From assembly GCA_037447655.1 (NCBI GenBank), contig JBBHKE010001653.1:154267-192979 (forward strand): a stretch of DNA of 38,713 nt, written 5' to 3'. This DNA comes from Zygnema cylindricum. Taxonomy: Eukaryota > Streptophyta > Zygnematophyceae > Zygnematales > Zygnemataceae. This document shows, piece after piece, positions 19,579 to 29,590 of this stretch. The notes beneath the pieces were generated by a model. The model saw only the letters and a list, made by a program, of their open reading frames with translations. It made no database searches and was not told the DNA's origin. Position numbers and translations under genes: made by a program. Numbering within the stretch: the stretch's first letter is position 1; each line of letters opens with the position of its first letter.

Positions 19579-22500
19579 ATGATTTTGGAAAAAGGCCCTG
19601 GAAGTTCTGGAAATTTCTTCGGCCGGGCGCATAGTCGAACCGACCGTGTAGTTGACGAAGGACCTTTTTTGTCTTCTAGTGAAACTATCGACGCACGAGA
19701 CATCGGACATGTTGGCGATGGACGGCCAGGAATCTCCGATGAGGAAGTCGGATTTCTTGACACTTGTCATAATGTGATTATGGAGAGTGATCGATCACCG
19801 ACGGTGGGAGTTTCGCAACAACCACGAGTTACCGAGTATCCCAGTCTATGGGCCACTATTCAATGTTTCTTCTTCCTTGGGTGAGAGGACAAGGGTTACA
19901 AGGGTTACAAGGGTTACGAGGGTTACAGGAGCTAGAAAAATTCCCTGATATTGACAAGGGTTATTTTCAGGGTTGGTGTTTTTCTATTCTTTCTACTTAC
20001 GGTTGAATGGGAGTTTATGTAAGGTAGATTAACTGTGTTTTTGGCAAATTTACAATTAAATGTATCTATATTAACATATTTTTCCACGCGCATGAAACAG
20101 TTTGTCTTGAAATCATTCGCTTGATATTATTTCTGCTCATGGAGATTACTTGTTAATGAATGATTTTTTGATTTTCCAGCGAGGTCAAAAGTGAGCTAGG
20201 TGTCTAGGTTGACGACTAATGATAATTATAATTGCTGTAATAATGTTTGTATATTGGATTCACACTAATTCAAGTATAGTGCCTCCAAGTCAATCAATGG
20301 CAATCCATGATATTTCAAGTAGAGGATGAGATTGGTGCGGAGATCCACCATTGATGTGTTCCACACTATTTATTAATACATTTGTTTCTTAAAAGATAGT
20401 AAGGGATTGGCCCAATTATGAGGTAATTGTACCAGCATTAGGATGGATTAACTTTGTTAACCCAATTATAAACTTGTCACTAAAGCCAAATTATGTATCT
20501 TTGTGTTGTAGTATGCCATTTGTGCCCCATATGAATTTAAACTAATAGAATGCTGGAATCCACACAACCAATGAATATCTCAAGAATGCTACGCTGGTCA
20601 ATTAGTAGGGGTATTCACACTGGCAGCAAGGACTGTTTGTATAATATTTATGTAAAGTTTGTTTAATGTCCCGATTTTTACCCATTTTTTATCAAATATT
20701 GGGTAACATTACACAATTATTATATAACCATCATATAAACAATGTTAACTTGCTGCCAGTGTGAATGCCGCTAGTGTCATCAACACTAATCTATTCGCGA
20801 CATTTTTTTACTGAAGATCATAAAATAGTTTCAATAACACGATAGCAGGGTGGCCTGAAATCAGCCACGTTACTCTGCCCTTTAGTTGTATCATTGGTAC
20901 TAATTTCGCTTTAATGTAGACAATTCCTTTACGCTAATAGCTATGGGCAATTGTGGTGATGGGTACTGTAATAACGGATCGGTCTCTTGGGAGCAGTTTT
21001 CGGACTTTTGGTGGAACAACATTGCAAGTTGAGCTTTTGCGGTCGACGTTTGTGTACAAAAGACAATGGTTGGAAGACAGACATTTTAATGAGCTTGTGA
21101 ATTTCGGAAAGGTAAGTTCCCTCTATTGCAATTATTTCATTCCTCTTTCCAAAAGGAAAATTGTGAACATTTGACCGTAATGTGTAATGCTCTTGCGAAC
21201 TGATTTTTTTTTTTTTTCTATTATACATGTTGTGAAGGTGTCTTAGTGTGTAAGTCTGGTGTAAAGAGAAATAGCTCATTCTCTGGTAAAGTCCGTTTTA
21301 CTTTTCGTAGGCTCAATTTTACAAATCATGATATATTTATTTTAAATCTACTCGCTCAGGGAGTTTTACTCTTGTGTTTTTTGAATGTTCCTTCCATTCT
21401 GTTGGTTCCATACTAATTCAGAGCAAAGTTTTTATTGGTATTATATTGGAATTAAGTTCTATAGCACTAGTTTAAGGTCAATAGAGATGGATCCTACCGT
21501 CCGTTCGTGGAATTAGTGTCCTTGAGACTATTGAAAAGGAGGGTGGAATCACCATTATTATCTTTCATACCGTCGCTGGGTGTAAGAAGATCCATATTAA
21601 TTACGGTCGACGGTGTTGTAACTTCGAATTGAATTTGCGAATCTCGAATCTTCTTTAAGTTGTGACATTTTTGGGATAGGAGAGTGGGATGGACAGACAA
21701 TTCCCGGTCGACAAGTGTCCAATTATTATTTCTAATACTGTTGTTTGGTCTAAGAAGGTCCACAATAATTACGGTGGACAGTGTTGTAACTTCGAAATCG
21801 AATTTGCAAATCTCGAATCTTTTTTGGACAGACCATTCCCGGTCCGACAAGTGTCCAAATGGTCGCGGCAATGGGATCCATGTGGCTCGGAGGAATAAAG
21901 GGAGCCCTTGTCGCAGTATTCTTGTATCTTTTACCGGGATTCATCCTCACTTATTTGTGTGTAAGTGGATCGACTATGGGACGGAAGTTGTCCTTTGGTT
22001 TTAGGTCCTTGTCAGTTTTTGTAGATATTTTGAGAAAGAGGGAGGAAGGGAGGGAGGCTTTACAAGTTTTCGAACCCGTGTCAAAAGAGTTCTTGTAATT
22101 CTGATTTTTTGTTGTACAGGGGAACCATTAGTTTGCTTTAAAGTAGATGAAAGGTTTATTTGTTTAAGAGATTTTTTCTACTGGTTCCCTATATTTCGCA
22201 TATCTTTGGCTGGTCAAATGATCTCATAAATCTTAGTAAAACCTTTAATCGCTTTATTGGTATTTCTGTTTTTTATTAAAGATGTGAAGAGATTTTATTT
22301 TGTTCAAATCATCAAGTTTAAATGACTTCCATTGCTATATTTTTCTTTTCCCCCTTCCCTCTTCACCATAAAACCTTCCTCCCTCCCTCCCTCTCCCTCC
22401 CTCTCCCTCCCCCTCTACCTCCCTCCCTCCCTCCCCCCCTCTTTCCCCCTTCCCTCCCCCTCCCGCCCTCCTTCCCTCCTCTCCCTCTCTCTCCCTCTCC

Positions 22501-25427
22501 CTCCTCTTATCTGTTTTCTAAACCGAATAATGCAGGCTCTCTTTTTAAGGAGAGTAAGTGAAGTCGATCCTCGAGCATTTTCTCCTCAATGGTTTACTGA
22601 ATTTGGACCACCTATTCCTCCAGAACCCCTATTAGCAACTGTTTCGGAGGTAAAACGATCTTAACTTTTTTCACATTCCCTTCCCTTCCCTTCCCTTCGT
22701 TTCCCTTCCTTTCTGTTCCCTTCCCTTCCTTTCACCTCCTTTCCCTTCCTTTCACTTCCTTTGCCTTCTTTCCCTTCCCGTCCCTTCTCTTTCCTTTCCC
22801 TTTTTCTTCTTTCCGACATCTTTTCTTTATGATGACAAGTTGTTCTCATTATGATTAATTGATACGATTAGTTGTTATGATTAATTGTTACGATTAATTG
22901 ATTTGATTAATTGTTGACGAATCTTTAAACCGATCCTTACGAAGTTTGCTTTTTTTTTTATGTTTATGTTCTCGTACCGGGTACTACTTTTGTACCTCCG
23001 TCTCCATTTCCCCTTTTTTTTCTTTTATAGATTGAGAAAAACCTTTCCATGTGTCATTAAGTGTTAGGATTAACATTTGTTGTTTTTTTAAGGTTTAGTC
23101 CTTTCTTGACTTTTATATGAAATTTGCATTGAAATTTAGCTGTTTTTTTACATATAATCAGTGAGAGAGAGGGTCGAGAGGGAGGGAGGGAAGTGAGAGG
23201 GGAGGGGCAAGTGAGGGGATGGAGGGTGAGAGGGAGGGATGGAGAGACCACTGTAGTGGGAGAGAGACAAACGCTGACGCTCTTAGAGAGAGATAGGGAG
23301 AGGGAGCGGGAGGAGGAGGGCGAGGGGATTCCGGAGGGGAAGCCGGAAGCGAGGGGAAGGCGAGGGGGAAAGGGAGGGAGGGAGGGGGGGAGGGAGGGAG
23401 GTAGGGAGGGAGGGAGGGAGGAAGGTTTGTTTTCTTCAACCCATGAAGTTATATACTGAGCGAATACTGTCCACGCCTCCTTGTGGAAAGAAAAAACAGG
23501 GCAGTGGTTTTTCTCATGACACTGTTTCCATGGGCAGTTAACCGTTGGGTTTCCTCCGGCAGCCGTGGCATATGCGACTTACCACTCTTTGCGTTCCATG
23601 CAAGAGGTGAGTTGTTTCGCCTTTTTAGTTAAATTTTTAGTTTAAAAAACCCTAAAAAAAACTCTAAAAAACCCTTAAAAAACTCTATAAAACCCTAAAA
23701 AACGCTAGAAAATTTTCATTTTAGTTTGGTGGGTTTCCTTGTGATGTCCGTTTTACTCTGCGGAACGAATTGACCGTTGTCCTTTTTCCGATTCCTTTTG
23801 TTCTTTTCTGCTTCTTTTATCTGTTTTTTTTTCTACTTTTTTTTTTGTCTTTCTACCGTCGTTATTGGTTTTTCGTTTGTTGCTTTCTGCAAAATTCTGC
23901 GAGCATTGTTCTGATGAGAAATCTATCGTAATGGGAAAAAAATTACATTTTTTTTAATTTTAACAATTTAATACTTCTGTTTTAATGTAAAAAATCAGTT
24001 TTTCTGTGACCAATAGACTAGGTTCAAACAAACGTCACACGTGAAAGTGTGGACTGATGTAGTAAAATCTTTCCATTTTTTTTTTTTTGCAAAATCTAAT
24101 TAACTAAGTACACCTTGTGGACATCCATAGTAAATCAGGAAAACAGTTTTGCAAACAGACTCATAATACTAATATGTAAATAATAATTACATAATCGTAA
24201 TGCACACTAATTTTGATGCAGAGGGTCACACAAACAATCCTTAATAGGAACAAACTCATTATCATTTATTTTGTCTTTTTGAAGACTTTTTTTGAAGACT
24301 TTCTTCAAACAAACATGATTTTGTTCCTTGTCCGAGTCTTTTTGCCCATTTGTTCCCATTTGCCAGGAAGGTTTTTGCAGGTTTGTTCCGACCGAAATGT
24401 TAATTTTTTAGCCGTTTTTAGTACATTATCTGCAATTTTAATTCCGCGACGTCACGGCTGGTGGGGATACCCCTTTATACTCCTTATTGGAGGACTTTTT
24501 GCATTTTTGGAAGCTTTAACAAACAAGACGTATGTGACTCGACGACAATTATGGCCCGTTGCAAAGAAAATGAAGAATCGAGAAGATTGGATTGGAGGGG
24601 AAGGAGGAAGAGGAGATCCATTTTGGACAAATACGGGAATGTCTAAAGTTTGTGGACGTCTCGTACTATTAGCATGGATAGTGGGACTTTTGGTTCTAAT
24701 ATGGATTAGAGTGGCAAGGAACCCTAACCCAGGTTCGTCACTTTTTCACCTCCTTCATTTTTTTCATCTTTTTCATCGTTTTCATCGATTTTGTCGTTTT
24801 CGTCTTTTTTGTCTTTTTGTCTTTTTAATCCTTATCATCGTTTTCATTTTTTTCATCTTTTTCATTTTTTTCATTTTTTTCATCTTTTTCACCCCTTCAT
24901 TTTTTTTCATCTTTTTCATTTTTTTCATCTTTTTCATTTTTCCCATCTCCTTTTTATATTGTTTTTGTCTCTTTCGTGTCCATGAGAGGAAAGAATATTG
25001 ATTATACATCCAGTTCCTTGTCCTTTTCTCTTTTTTGCCTCGTTACCTTGCTAGCTGACGAAATATGGATTTTAAGAAAAATGAATAATTACTTAAAATG
25101 AAAATTTATTTCACTTTTATGTTTACCTTTTTCGTCTTTTGTCGTGTGGTCGATAAGATCTCAAATCGTTTAGATATTTTTAAGTGAACAGACAGTTTAA
25201 CTCAGTCTTGTCTTTGTTTTTTTTGTCTTTGTCTTTGTTTTTTGATTAGTTTCTGCCCACTATATGACAAAAGTCATTATTATGGGATCTATGGTTTTGG
25301 GAAAATGGGTATACAGCTCTCACTGTATTTAATTTATTTTACCGCATTGGTAGTATGGCTTTTGGGGACGACTACAGTATTCTTCTCAATATTCACGCAG
25401 AGGTAGGATTTACCCCCTCTCCCTTCC

Positions 25428-25483
<56 letters not shown>

Positions 25484-28400
25484 CCTTCTGTGTTTTATTT
25501 TTCTCTCCTCTCTTTCTCCCTCCTTCCTGTCTTTTTCTCTCGTTTTGAGATTGAGAGCAGGGTAGAGTAGAGAGAAGAAGAGAAGGGAGGGAAAGAACAG
25601 GTGGTTTTTTCTCATCCAAAATACTTAGAAAACTGCCACCATTGTGTTGAAGTTTTGCAGAAGAGAGTGAGTAAATTATTATTGATTTGTATTTCATCCC
25701 ATGGTTTTCTGTTCTCGTGATATTCAATGGGACAATGTTTATATAAGGGAAAAATTATATAGATATTAGGTGAATATTCTTAGGTCTCTCCATGATTAGC
25801 AACGGCTTGAAAGATAAAATGAAATGAAGAAAAAAAAGGATAACCGGCGGTTTCTCAGATTCAATGGTTGAAACTTAAACAAACCTCCCTCCTTTCCAAA
25901 AAGAGACAGTAAGTTAGAAGCTTGAAGGATAATGGAGAAAAAAACTCACAGGCATTTTACCGAACGCGGAGATGCAGAGCTCCTGCAAAAGTTTTTCACG
26001 AGACAAATTTGTTTGTCAGAATATGTGCAGTATTTCGTTTCTCTGCAGAGGATAGATGAAAATCTTCTCATTTGAGGGATGCAAATTTTTATTTCGGAGG
26101 TTATATGTAGGTTTTTATTTCTGAGGTTATATGTAAGTTTTTATTTCTGAGGTTATATATGATATTTTTGATGGGAACAGATAGACGCCATGGGAATCCC
26201 TCCACCGACTATCCTCTTTTTGGGATTAGCTGTGGTAGGATTCAGGTGCTCTCTAAATGTACAGAAGACTATTCGTTGTATTACACTTGATTTTGTGGCC
26301 GGTTCTGAGTCTTTTTTATGTGTTTCTCTGTTAAAGTGGCCATCCGTCATACAGCAGTTCCATTTTCTGCTTTTTTTCTACTTTTTTTATATTAGAGTTC
26401 AATTTTTTTTTGTCCGATTTGGTTCGTTTTATGTGTTTGTTAATTCTTGTTTTGTACAATTTGCATTTACAGCAGCATGTACATAATTTTTTTTTTTTTG
26501 GGTTCTTTAGAACTTAAAAGGAAGGCATACGAGTTACAAAATATTATCCAATTTTTTTTTGCGTTCCCATTGGTCGCTGTTTGCTCTCAGGTGTATTTAA
26601 CAACCCATTTATCCCCTCAAGAACATACCATAAGCTGGTTTTTGCGTTTATGAATGACAAGTGAAAGATGTTATATGCAGCAGACTAAAATGCATTTATT
26701 ATTGATGTTTTTTCAGATTCATATGCTTCCAGGACACATTTTTCTTCTCTCTCTTTTTCTGGGAAGTTACTGGTTAGGTAAGAAAAAGTTCACATCGTCT
26801 CTTTTGTGAATTTGTACACCAAAGAAAATGAAAGAGTGGAAAAGAATTATTGTCCAATGTTCACTTTGCTTTCTCAGCTTACACCTTTTTTTAATATGAG
26901 TTTAAGCTTTTCAAGGATGTTTTTTGTGTTTTTGTAGAAATTGGAGGAGGAGCTCTCGCAGGATTGGGAGTAGCATTACCAGGTCTTTCTGTAACTCTGG
27001 GATCTCTTAATAGTTGGGAATATATTCGCCAGGAAAAGGTGAGTTACATTATTTTTGTGAATTTTAGTAAGTGAAATAAGAGAGAAGAGAAAAATTAAAA
27101 GTGGGTTTTGTTCAAAACACCTGTTTTTCACGATAGGATAGCTACACCGTCCACCACCATTAAAATGTTTTGCACTGTCTATGGATTGACCTCTGTTTTG
27201 TTTCCTTAATTACAAATTAGTCAAATCTCTTTAGTACAAAATATTTGTTAGCATGGACACCAGAACCCTAAAAATCCCTAAAAAACTCATTGCCTATGTT
27301 TTCGTGGTTTGGAAACAATAATTATGTGGTGAACTTGATAATGCAGCTTACATTAATTGCAGTGAATCGATTATTGAATTTATGCATTTTTGTTACAACA
27401 ATCTGTTTTTGTTTGATAGATTTGTAAGAATTTTTCAGCTTTGGCTTTCGTCTGGTGTTAACAGTACTACACTGCCCATCGTTATTAGGGTAATAACACT
27501 AATTCGGTCGCTACTTTTTTTGGCCGAAAGTCATAAAAAAGTGTTGACAACACTATTTAAGGGAATGGATTATAATCTGCCACGTCTCCTTGCACTAAAT
27601 TGTTATTATATATTTTAATTTGCAATAATAATAGATGGTTCTATATGGTTATGGAGGCGTGTTGGACAGTACGTACAGAATAATCAAGAAGTAACCGTTT
27701 TTTTTTTCTACTTATTTTTGCTGCGATGTACTCATAGTTTCTTTCTTTTGTTTCTTTCGGATCCTTATGACTCTCTTCTTTTACTTTGCTTTTTTTTTTT
27801 TTTGGTTAAAACAATTTTAGAAATCCTCTTTGTTTAAAATGTCATTGGTTTTCTGTTACGGAGGTTTCCCTCTTTTTTTTTTTTTTTTGGGATTCCAATT
27901 TGCTCCTTTTGTTTGTTTTTCACCGGATAATTATGTCCGTCATTGGAGAATTTAATTGTGTGTTTCTTTTTTTTTCTGAGTTTGTTATTTCTCGTTTTTT
28001 TTTTTTCTCCATTCTTTCTTCTTTTCTTTCTTTTTTGGAATTTTATGGACAGCTTATTATCGCAATTCTTGCGGGAATGAAAACAGCCGGAATTGGTTTA
28101 GAAGTTGGACTTTTAGCGGCAATGTTTATTCAAGTGGTAAGTCTTTTTTTTGTTTTTTTGTTTTGAAAGAATGACAATTTTTGTTGACTCTTTTCCTTGA
28201 AGGATAAGAAGATAAGAAATTTGTTGCAGGTACAGCAAACGTTGAGAGGCTCCGTGTAAAATTGTTGTGGTCTATCTAACAATTTTTGGCTAAGATTTTT
28301 CTCCAAAATTTGTCTGTTCTCTCCTAGAGATTGAATAACGTTTGGAAAAAAGTGCTACTTTTAAAGTAAAGTAATTTTTTTTTTGGTTTCTGTTTTTTAA

Positions 28401-29590
28401 GTTTACTCCCTCTCTCATATCACCTCTTTCAAATGTTGTGAATTTAAATGTAAAAGGAAGTTGGGAGATTTTTTTTGAGAACAAGAAAAGTTTCAATTCT
28501 GTACCTTTTTTCTAGTGATTTTTGTGTGAAGAAATACTATGATAGATAAATTAATTTCTATTTTTTTCTGCAATTCTGTGCACTCGTTGCTTAGTTATAC
28601 AGAGGCTTCGTTCTTATGTGTGTTCATTACTTTTTTTTTTTTTTAAGTTTTTTGAATGATACGACAAAGTGCACATGCTTTTTCTTTTTCTTTTTTTTTT
28701 GCTTTGGAAAAATTGAGGAAAGAATAGGGGGGGAAGGAGGAGGTGGAGGAGGAGATGATGTTAAAAATGGGGAGGGGGACAGAATCTATGTGACAGCATT
28801 TAGTGTTGCAAAGGTTGTGTCATTTGTCTTTTTTTAGATTAATTCATAGTGAAACAAACACATAGGTAGTAAAAATTCATCTTTTAGAAGTATTGAGTGA
28901 TTGCGTCGAAATGAATGAAGAAGAAATGAAGCAAAGTTTGAATTCGGCAGATGAGACAACTTCTGATGGTTTTATTTCCATTTTTGATTGGTTTTATTTC
29001 CACTTCTGATTGGTTTTATTTCCTTCTTCCTTTTCCTTTGGTAAATTGCAGGTTAATGGATATGGTCCGTTATGTGTGGCGATATTAACTATTTCCCTTG
29101 TCGTTTGTTTCAAGGTATTTGTTCTATTCTGTACTGTTTCTCATTACTGAAAACGCTCGCATCATCCACACTAATTAACCATTCATTGTCAAGGCCTCCT
29201 ATTTCGTATTCGTATAAACTGAAAGTTGGTAAGTCATAAAATATTAGAGGCTGGTTTCATACGATAGTGTGATTATATTTGAGAAGGTTAACGCTAGTTT
29301 TTATGTAAAAACATTAACAAAAAACCGTCACATCCAGATTACGATTGAGGCTGGTGTCTACTGTTGTGCGGTTGTGCCTCATATTTTGAGACAAGTACTT
29401 GAAGCAAAAGAGGAGATAGGGTGGGAGGGAGAAGGGACAGAGGAGGAGAAAAAAGCTAATACTGGAGGGTGGTCTTTTTCAGGTTTCTTTGCCGGGAGCC
29501 ACAGCCCTTGGAGCTTTGCTCGGATGGTGTCTCCTGAAGGTGAGGGGGGGACATCACATTTCCACTACAGGAGTATACTTATTGAAATAA
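19579..29590 (+). CDS. Chromate transporter family (CHR/ChrA) membrane protein, 15 exons
   Basis: My exon model: 19579-19880, 20994-21111, 21832-21960, 22536-22649, 23538-23606, 24381-24732, 25317-25402, 25601-25666, 26181-26234, 26717-26777, 26938-27038, 28053-28136, 28718-28813, 29052-29114, 29483-29590. All introns are GT-AG and all phases join, giving about 600 residues. Residues 1-88 are a hydrophilic extension. The first CHR half has FFFLGSFRTFGG (residue 97 on) and TIPGPTSVQ (141-149). The second has FYRIGSMAFGDD (369-380) and MLPGHIFLL (433-441). These are the FGG and PGP signatures of both halves of ChrA (TC 2.A.51), which exports chromate in bacteria; the substrate here is unknown. 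Long-chain bacterial ChrA is near 400 residues. The exon 13 acceptor and the 3' end are the weakest parts. Confidence 0.85.
20608..20771. mobile_element. Foldback MITE in intron 1 (164 bp)
   Basis: Left ATTCACACTGGCAGCAAG (20613-20630) and right CTTGCTGCCAGTGTGAAT (20749-20766) are exact inverse copies, with outer bases GGGGT and GCGGC. TA is present at 20606-20607 and 20772-20773. The interior is AT-rich and non-coding. Its TIR is unlike that of the MITE family at 11111 and 31720, so this is a separate family. Confidence 0.85.
21555..21858. repeat. Tandem duplication spanning intron 2 end and exon 3 start
   Basis: Copy 1 (about 21555-21722) and copy 2 (about 21723-21858) share AAGAAG(A/G)TCCA, TGTTGTAACTTCGAA, AATCTCGAATCTT, GGACAGAC and ATTCCCGGTC up to CAAGTGTCCAA. 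Copy 2 contains the true acceptor and first 27 bases of exon 3. Copy 1 has the same acceptor-like GGACAG but lacks one C, which shifts the frame. Confidence 0.85.
22377..22510 (+). repeat. CCCT/CTCC polypyrimidine tract in intron 3
   Basis: About 130 bases of nearly pure C and T lie just before exon 4. They may act as an extended polypyrimidine tract for the acceptor at 22535 and may form triplex DNA. Confidence 0.85.
22664..22810 (+). repeat. CCCTT polypyrimidine repeats at the start of intron 4
   Basis: Degenerate TTCCC units of about 140 bases follow the exon 4 donor. They are not coding; the minus-strand frames they create are Lys/Arg/Glu-rich low complexity. Confidence 0.8.
23160..23431 (+). 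repeat. GGGA polypurine tract in intron 4
   Basis: About 270 bases are rich in GAGAG and GGGA, with a dense (GGGA)n core at 23370-23420. It is the complementary type of the CCCT tract in intron 3. G runs here could also form G-quadruplexes. Confidence 0.85.
23641..23712. repeat. Degenerate telomere-like CCCTAAA words in intron 5
   Basis: ACCCTAAAAAA and ACTCTAAAAAA units recur about seven times with irregular spacing. Plant telomere repeat is CCCTAAA. The irregularity argues for AT-slippage or an interstitial relic, not a real telomeric block. Confidence 0.5.
24745..24955 (+). repeat. TTTTTCAT repeats in intron 6
   Basis: Units of TTTTTCATC/TTTTTTCAT run from shortly after the exon 6 donor to about 24955. 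The apparent open frame through them (Phe/His/Leu-rich) is intron sequence. Confidence 0.85.
25425..25480 (+). repeat. CT microsatellite in intron 7
   Basis: A (TC)n run of about 55 bases, just downstream of the exon 7 donor. Confidence 0.9.
26087..26161 (+). repeat. 26-bp tandem repeat next to the exon 9 acceptor
   Basis: Three units of the type TTTTTATTTCTGAGGTTATAT with a period of about 26 bp end some 20 bases before the acceptor AG at 26179-26180. They could supply alternative branch points. Confidence 0.75.
27467..27640. mobile_element. Possible MITE relic in intron 11
   Basis: TACACTGCCCATCGTTATTAG at 27467 resembles the TIR of the 5.28-kb element and MITE 1 (TACACCGTGAATCGTTATTAG). 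The right end would be near AATAATAGATGG at about 27628-27640, which matches only weakly when inverted. The interior resembles 11325-11425. Confidence 0.3.

Larger units (their letters stand above)
19579..24732 (+). other. First CHR half (exons 1-6) of the transporter
   Basis: Exon 1 ends in the first membrane segment (SLWATIQCFFFLG). Exon 2 continues GSFRTFGGTTLQVELL and KRQWLEDRHFNELV, the usual region after FGG. Exon 3 has PGPTSVQ, then WLGGIKGALVAVFLYLLPGF, matching the second conserved stretch. Exon 4 is a polar loop with PPIPPEP, and exon 5 GFPPAAVAYATYHSL corresponds to the PAxVALxxxA segment. Exon 6 (352 bp) gives two hydrophobic segments around a hydrophilic loop (residues about 293-330). 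Exon 6 uses a weak donor, GTTCGT, at 24733. Confidence 0.82.
25317..29590 (+). other. Second CHR half (exons 7-15) of the transporter
   Basis: Exon 7 gives LTVFNLFYRIGSMAFGDDYS, the second FGG-type motif with Asp in place of the second Gly. Exons 8 and 9 are short and polar to hydrophobic. Exon 10 gives IHMLPGHIFLLSLFLG and exon 11 IGGGALAGLGVALPG, the second-half PGP and LPG segments. Exon 12 (GMKTAGIGLEVGLLAAMF) matches the GxxAAxVGLxxAA segment. Exon 13 has a Gly/Glu/Asp-rich loop, then VTAFSVAK. Exon 14 VAILTISLVVCFK and exon 15 SLPGATALGALLGWCLL end the protein. The final stop is TAA 29588-29590 if the GT at 29540 is not used. Confidence 0.8.

Noticed and set aside
23641-23712. Interstitial telomere block
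   Set aside because: CCCTAAA-like words are irregular and mixed with other A-rich words; no array of exact repeats.
24733-25009. Extension of the transporter exon 6 frame through Phe/His-rich sequence
   Set aside because: It is the TTTTTCAT repeat in intron 6; splicing at 24732 to 25317 restores the ChrA frame in phase.
26447-26653. Exon at 26591 (VYLTTHLSPQEH)
   Set aside because: It follows a CTCAG acceptor-like site but has no donor before its stop and is not needed between exons 9 and 10.
29269-29482. Extra transporter exon (ITIEAGVYCCAVV... frame)
   Set aside because: It has an acceptor-like AG, but joining exon 14 directly to 29483 reproduces the ChrA C-terminal pattern; the inserted part would add unrelated charged sequence.
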